Position numbers and translations under genes: made by a program. Shown piece by piece: positions 59,163-64,000 of a stretch of DNA of 64,000 nt. The DNA is from Acestrorhynchus altus (Eukaryota; Chordata; Actinopteri; Characiformes; Acestrorhynchidae): assembly GCA_034509495.1 (NCBI GenBank), contig CM067503.1:12578038-12642037 (forward strand), written 5' to 3'. The notes beneath the pieces are model-generated. The model was not told the DNA's origin and searched no databases. It worked only from the letters and a program-made list of their open reading frames with translations. The number at the start of each line of letters is the position of its first letter. Position 1 is the first letter of the stretch.

Positions 59163-59228
59163 CATCAGATCAGAATCCCTTTATTAATCCCAGAGGGAAA
59201 TTGCAAACTATTACAGCTGCACCCATCT
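59163..59228 (-). repeat. LINE 3'-end remnant, reverse orientation
   Basis: agaatccctttattaatccc followed by agagggaaattgca is the reverse complement of the LINE 3' end seen forward at 39990-40070 (aatttcccc...taataaagg). Confidence 0.5.
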
Positions 59229-60227
59229 ATATAAAGTTAAATAGTAATATTAAAAATAATAAACAGTAATACAAAGGGTAATATAAAGGATATAAAATGT
59301 GCTCATAATTACATTTTTCCAGCAACAGTTATTTATCTAACTATTTCTTACTTTTGTTATCCTTTATAAATTTATTTAATCATTTGAAGTTTCAGGAAAA
59401 ACATCTTCTAGACCCAGTCTTTATTATTTTTCTTGCAGTTGTTAATTTCTTTTTTTTTTTAAATATATTTGTCTTAGTTCGTTTTCTAAACTTAAAGTCT
59501 CTGTAGATTTTAAATCTGTTTATGAAGATTAAAAAGTAGTTAGATCTTGTATGCATGACAATTGGTGGAGGTCTGAGGTTGGGGTGTTTAACTTTATCAA
59601 AGCAGTGGACTGATATATGCTTGCTATCTGGGTAGTTTGCAGTTAAAAAAAATAGTTTGCACTTAATGGTTTGCATTTAGCACATTAAATCAAGTTGTAT
59701 AGTCACATCACTTTGCACAGATGAAAGGATGAGCAAAAAAGCTGCAAGTCCCAATATAAGTCCCAATATATTATATATTAAACGGTAGTTTTCCAGACAA
59801 TTTCATCACAGGAAATCTGGGGCCGAGAGTAACAGAAAGAAAATATACCAAAAGATGGTTCTGAAGGCAGTGTTACCTTTGAGGCAGGACGAATGCATTA
59901 GTTCAGAGAATAACCAGTTAAAATAACCAATAGGCAGAGCTTTATAAATGTGTTTCTCTGAGTTGAATGTGTGGATGCATGCCTGAAACATGTGCAATTC
60001 TGTTTGACTTTTTAAAAATATCTATTTTGATATGTTGATGATTTCTCAAACAAGTGCAGTGGCAAGCAATGAAGAAAATATTGGATGGAAGCTGTGGAGT
60101 ACTGTCAGTTCTCTGAGATACCAAGACTATACAAAAATAATTTCTTTAGGAAAACACCAACAAAATCCATGTATTAAACTCTTAGGAGCAGATATATATT
60201 TTAAAGCTTGAGCGCAATTGACACACA

Positions 60228-60355
60228 TTCTTAAAATAAAGATGCTTCATAGGGTTTTGCCATAGAGGAACCACTGTTGGTTTAAAAAAAAACATGTTTG
60301 TAGAAGAACTGTATCACTGTTTCATCATGTGAAAGTTCTTTAGACTTTAAGTTTC
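60228..60355 (+). repeat. MITE-like repeat R6, degenerate copy
   Basis: Contains attcttaaaataaagatgct, catagaggaaccactgttgg and gtagaagaactgt blocks related to the R6 element at 55676. Confidence 0.4.
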
Positions 60356-60357
60356 AT

Positions 60358-60496
60358 TTCATTTAAATAGTGCCTTTCATAAACCCAAGGTCGCTTCACA
60401 TTTACATTTATAAAAAAAAAAAAGAAAGCAGAAAAAGAAAAACAAAACAAAACAAAAAACACAAACAAAAACAAACAAAAACCAAACCACACCCAC

Positions 60497-60527
<31 letters not shown>

Positions 60528-60536
60528 CAACAACAA

Positions 60537-60569
<33 letters not shown>

Positions 60570-61050
60570 AAAAGTAGAAAGTAGAAAGTGAAAAGTCTTT
60601 AGCTGGGTTTTGAAAGCAGAGAGAGTGTGACAGTCACAGAGTGTTTGGGGCAGAGATCTGCCATCTACAGAAGACAATTTAAATCTGTGAGCAGTCAGAA
60701 GTCCTGAACCAGAAGACCTGAGGGTGTGGGGAGGACAGTATGGATGGATTTGCTCACTGAGGTATAAAGCATTTAGAGAAGAACATTTAGAGCTTCAAAA
60801 GGTGTTAAAAATAAAAGCACTAACCAACATTTTAAAAATCAGAGTCAGACAGAAAAGGGTGAAGATGAGCAGTGTTGCATAGATGAAAGAAAGCGGCCTT
60901 GGTAAGGAATTTAAGGTGTGGTTCAAATGTTAGAGTATAGATTATAAATAGAGATTTTGTCAGCATAACATATTATCTCCAAATAATCTGACCAAGAGGA
61001 GAAACAATATAAAGAAGTGGGCCAAGGAACGAACCCTGTGGAACACCTTG
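60358..61050. mobile_element. Probable LINE-derived 3' region with A-rich insert
   Basis: It starts tttaaatagtgcctttcata followed by aaggtcgcttcaca, has a 170-bp (AAAC/AAC)n run at ~60411-60580, and ends accaagaggagaaacaatat and acgaaccctgtggaacacc. This order of motifs is familiar from fish LINE 3' regions, but no frame survives. Confidence 0.4.
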
Positions 61051-61109
61051 TGCTACAGTTGCACTAGAGGATTTATCTGCACCAACTGATAAAAACTGTT
61101 GTCTGTTAG

Positions 61110-61220
61110 CCTGTTAAACCTTTAAAAGGCTATTCTCTCTCACATCTGTGTGAAAAATTGGTTCTTTATTGAACCAAAAGTGGTTCTTCTACAGAATCAC
61201 TCACACAAAAAAATGCTAAA
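61110..61220 (+). repeat. MITE-like repeat R6, degenerate copy
   Basis: gaaaaattggttctttattg, aaccaaaagtggttcttcta and gctaaaggttctaaaggtta resemble the R6 body. Confidence 0.45.
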
Positions 61221-63010
61221 GGTTCTAAAGGTTAAGGAATTACCTACAATATGTAACCCGAGCATGTTTTCAGAGTGGAAAATAACAGCTATACATGTAA
61301 AGGAAAAAACAAGCAGTGTTGAATATGTGAGCAGATCTAATGATCATGCATAGTAAGAAGCTGTTTGTTTGTATATTGCCAGTCCAGGAGTACAAGAAGC
61401 CACTGGGTGGGCTCAGATGGACGGTGGAGCTGTTTTAGCCAGACAGGCAGCAGCTGGAGGTTTTACTCACCTTGAATAATGAATGTCCTGACGAGGAGGA
61501 GAGAACACTCTGAGCCTTGTCCCTGGAGACACGTCCAAAATATCCATGAAAAGGGGAAACCAAACAACAACCATTTAAGGTCTCTCAATGTACAGATACA
61601 CAAAGGCAGAGGAACGCTCTGGCCACACAAGCCTAATTAAAGCTTGCACATGGTCCTGAACAGTGGGTTTCAGTTACCACTAGATGAATTTGCAAAAATG
61701 GGTAAATAGAAGCACCTAATGAATGCTTTAAAATGCTTGCAGTCCATGGATCCATGAACCTTAAGTCCTTCTGTTGTACTATAAAGTATAAGATTGCATT
61801 GCTCGTGAGACCACTGCATGGAGATGTGTCTAAGGTGTTGGGTAAAATTCAGCACAACAGATGGGCAGTAGATTTCTCCAGAGAGTAAGGCTTATATGAG
61901 AACACATGTTTTTGTAAATAAAGACATCAAAATGTTTCCACGTTGGCACAGGTAATGAAAAAGGGCATCTGACACTCTTTGAGTTCTCCCAAAGCATTTT
62001 TCATTCATACTGAAACCAGTTCAGTTCATATTGATTTATTATCATTATGAGCAGATCATCAAAGCTTTTTGCAGCAGATCGAAGCAGGATTTCTTGCAGT
62101 ACTTCAGTTTTTATAAGATGCCAGTCCCTGCTTAAGATAAATATCAACACAGGATGCTGCCACAACCATACTTCATTGCAGTAATGGGGTTGGACAAGAA
62201 TTGGACAAGAGGTAACAATTTTGACCAGAAAATTCTAGAAAACCTTATTGCACATTTTAGCAGGATCACTGATGCATTATGGCAAACTCCAGATGTGTTG
62301 AAGTATTTTTTTTTCCTAACCACCCTTCCATGCAGGTCAGCTGTTGATAACATTGTTTGGGACATCATCAGTCTCTTTGTTTTCATTGAAAGAAGCACCT
62401 TCACTCTGTAGTTAAAGTGGATGTTAGCCTCTTTGGGGCTTTCCCTTATGTCACTTTATTCCATTATTTCTCTGGCAATTTTGAGGGATAGCCTTGTCTT
62501 GGTGGGGCCTGTATGTTATAATGTAACTTCCATTTGGGATATCCAAACACTGTTTATTGTGTGGATTTTCTCTTGTGCATGACTTTCGCACTAATCTTCT
62601 TAGAATGTTCTTTCTTTAGATTAAATGTCAGATCAGGATGTCTTTAAATTATAAGTGGTGAAGTTCTTAAATAATTAACAGGTAGAAGCCAATTGTAAGT
62701 TTTCGTGTTAGGACATTATATTTTGCAACATAAGTTTACACAAAGAACATATTTTTGTCACAGTATATGTATGATGAGAATGTGATCTGATCTCGATCTG
62801 ACCCAACTATCAAATTTACTCCTCAAGTTAGTAAAAGACAAGTGTCATTTAACCTGGTATACTGGACAGACTACAGTTATTAAGAAATACCATCTCTGCC
62901 ACTTCTCTGTGTTGACCTGCACAGAAATCTGCGTGGGTCTGAAACACAGCATCTTCTTCCTGTATTTACTTTCATGCTTCCACCTCAAACAGGTCTGACC
63001 AAGTGGGAAA
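61220..63010. other. Intergenic stretch without recognised gene
   Basis: AT-rich except 61390-61560, where the reverse strand has a good donor-like site (aag|gtgagt) after a short open segment. I recognise no protein family here. Confidence 0.35.
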
Positions 63011-63017
63011 ACACTGA

Positions 63018-63235
63018 TTCAGACCTATGTAAATTGGTGTGAAAATGCCCTTTTGCTAAATGTGCAGTCAATGCCAAAACTGATCTGGCTTCATGTGCAA
63101 TTGCACCCCAAAACATGAAACCAGGCCTTCTGGTTGTCTGATGCATAATAACAAATTTCTTAACTGATTCCGACCAAAGTAAACAGGTGTGAATATGCCC
63201 TTCTACTATACATACAGTCAAGGCCAGAATGTTGT
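63018..63235 (+). repeat. Imperfect direct duplication
   Basis: gtgaaaatgcccttttgcta with gtgcagtcaatgccaaaact (~63038-63080) recurs as gtgaatatgcccttctacta with atacagtcaaggccagaatg (~63190-63232). It is probably part of an old dispersed element. Confidence 0.55.
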
Positions 63236-63399
63236 TGTAATTATAACTGCATTGGCATTCACTCATTTATTTATTTGAATTGACTTTTCAGTAATTCCTA
63301 AACTTAACTGACAAAGCCATCCTCTTTCTGGCAGAACATCCTGTGGACAATTAAGATAGAAAACAACAAAATCTGAAGACTACCAAATAATTTGGGAGC

Positions 63400-63825
63400 A
63401 CACTGTAGGACCCAGTGTCAGAAAGCACCATCTCTATCAGATGCCATAAGTCTTCCAGCAAAACAATGGCCCAAAGCATATTTCAAAAAGTACCCAGCAA
63501 TTGATTGTCAAAGCTTTGGAGGGTTTTAAAGTGGCAAGCAATGAGTTCAAACCTAAATCCTGTAGAATAGCTGTGAAGAGAAGGTGCACTTCAAATCTGA
63601 GAGACCTGGAGCAGCTGACCAAAGAGGAGTGTTCCAAAATTCCAGTAAGGAACTTTATTGTTTGTAAAGTGTGCACTAATATATATCAATATTAAGTGTG
63701 CCAATCATTTTGTCCAGTCTGTTTCTGGAATTCTGTGAGTAACACTATCAGTAACTGTAACAATTGTCTGGGAGAAGTGGTGCATTTTCTGAAAGAATTG
63801 CAGGGGGTGCCACTATTTCTGTATG
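63400..63825 (+). mobile_element. Tc1-like transposase C-terminal fragment with 3' end
   Basis: tcttccagcaaaacaatggc reads as the FQQ(D)N block near the second catalytic acid, but here the aspartate codon is changed (N in its place). NLRDLEQLTKEE and a C-terminal frame follow, then gtgccaatcattttgtccagtctg and a tggtgcattttctgaaagaa end typical of fish Tc1-like elements. 5' half absent; inactive. Confidence 0.65.
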
Positions 63826-63974
63826 TGTGTATGTAGTATATGCAGATACAGGAGGGCTAAAGTGCTCAGTAAAGATCATCCAGCCTTAAAATAAAATTCA
63901 CCATGTTCATATTTTTTTAGTGCTGAAGACTTTCTTGCATTGTAAATTCCCCAGTGTCTCTTTCTGTCCTCTAG

Positions 63975-64000
63975 GGCCTCTCTGAGTGCGCCGCCATCCC
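63975..64000 (+). other. Possible start of a further exon at the window edge
   Basis: tctttctgtcctctag is a strong acceptor-like sequence and is followed by GC-richer text open in two frames to the edge. It could be the first visible exon of the next gene on the + strand; the product cannot be named. Confidence 0.25.

Noticed and set aside
62154..62411. 85-codon open frame in the downstream flank
   Set aside because: There is no recognisable domain, no splice sites in register and an overlapping open frame on the other strand; treated as chance.

Overview
The window is animal nuclear DNA and almost certainly comes from a teleost fish. It holds one confidently recognised protein-coding gene split into small exons with GT/AG boundaries. 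It also has long AT-rich introns, many (CA)n/(CT)n microsatellites, and several repeat types typical of fish (Tc1-like transposons, tRNA-derived SINEs with a LINE-type tail, LINE remnants, short inverted-repeat elements). The repeat mix reminds me of otophysan fishes, but that is an impression and not a result.

The gene is vipr2, the VIP/PACAP receptor 2 (VPAC2), a class B1 G-protein-coupled receptor on the + strand. I placed 13 coding exons between 2632 and 48189. They join in phase to 1320 nt, or 439 residues plus stop, close to the ~438 residues of mammalian VPAC2. Exon 1 (signal peptide) lies in a CpG-rich patch. Exons 2-4 encode the cysteine-rich hormone-binding ectodomain, exons 5-12 the seven membrane helices, and exon 13 the cytoplasmic tail. 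Intron 1 is 13.9 kb and introns 2-4 are 6-9 kb each. Exons 5-9 are compact (38.6-41.8 kb).

The introns hold most of the repeats. Intron 1 has a Tc1-like relic split by a SINE-like element, a transposon/LINE junction and a local tandem duplication. Intron 2 has a Tc1-like element with long terminal inverted repeats and a ~1.2 kb pyrimidine-rich tract. Introns 3-12 hold further dispersed repeats. From 48.2 kb on I see the 3' UTR with two candidate poly(A) signals, then about 12 kb of repeats and AT-rich DNA with no gene I can name. A good splice acceptor followed by GC-richer sequence at the right edge may begin the next gene.

The most notable observation concerns sequence integrity. An exact 19-base Tn5 (Nextera) mosaic end sits at the end of a (CT)n run, 18 bases before exon 8, so the intron 7 acceptor region is probably an assembly or adapter artefact. 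I found no new enzymatic, defence or mobile system. Other points worth checking are three CCAAT boxes exactly 33 bp apart downstream of exon 1, tandem in-frame acceptors at exon 8, an 18-bp copy of the exon 12 end lacking a donor, and a few candidate conserved non-coding blocks.
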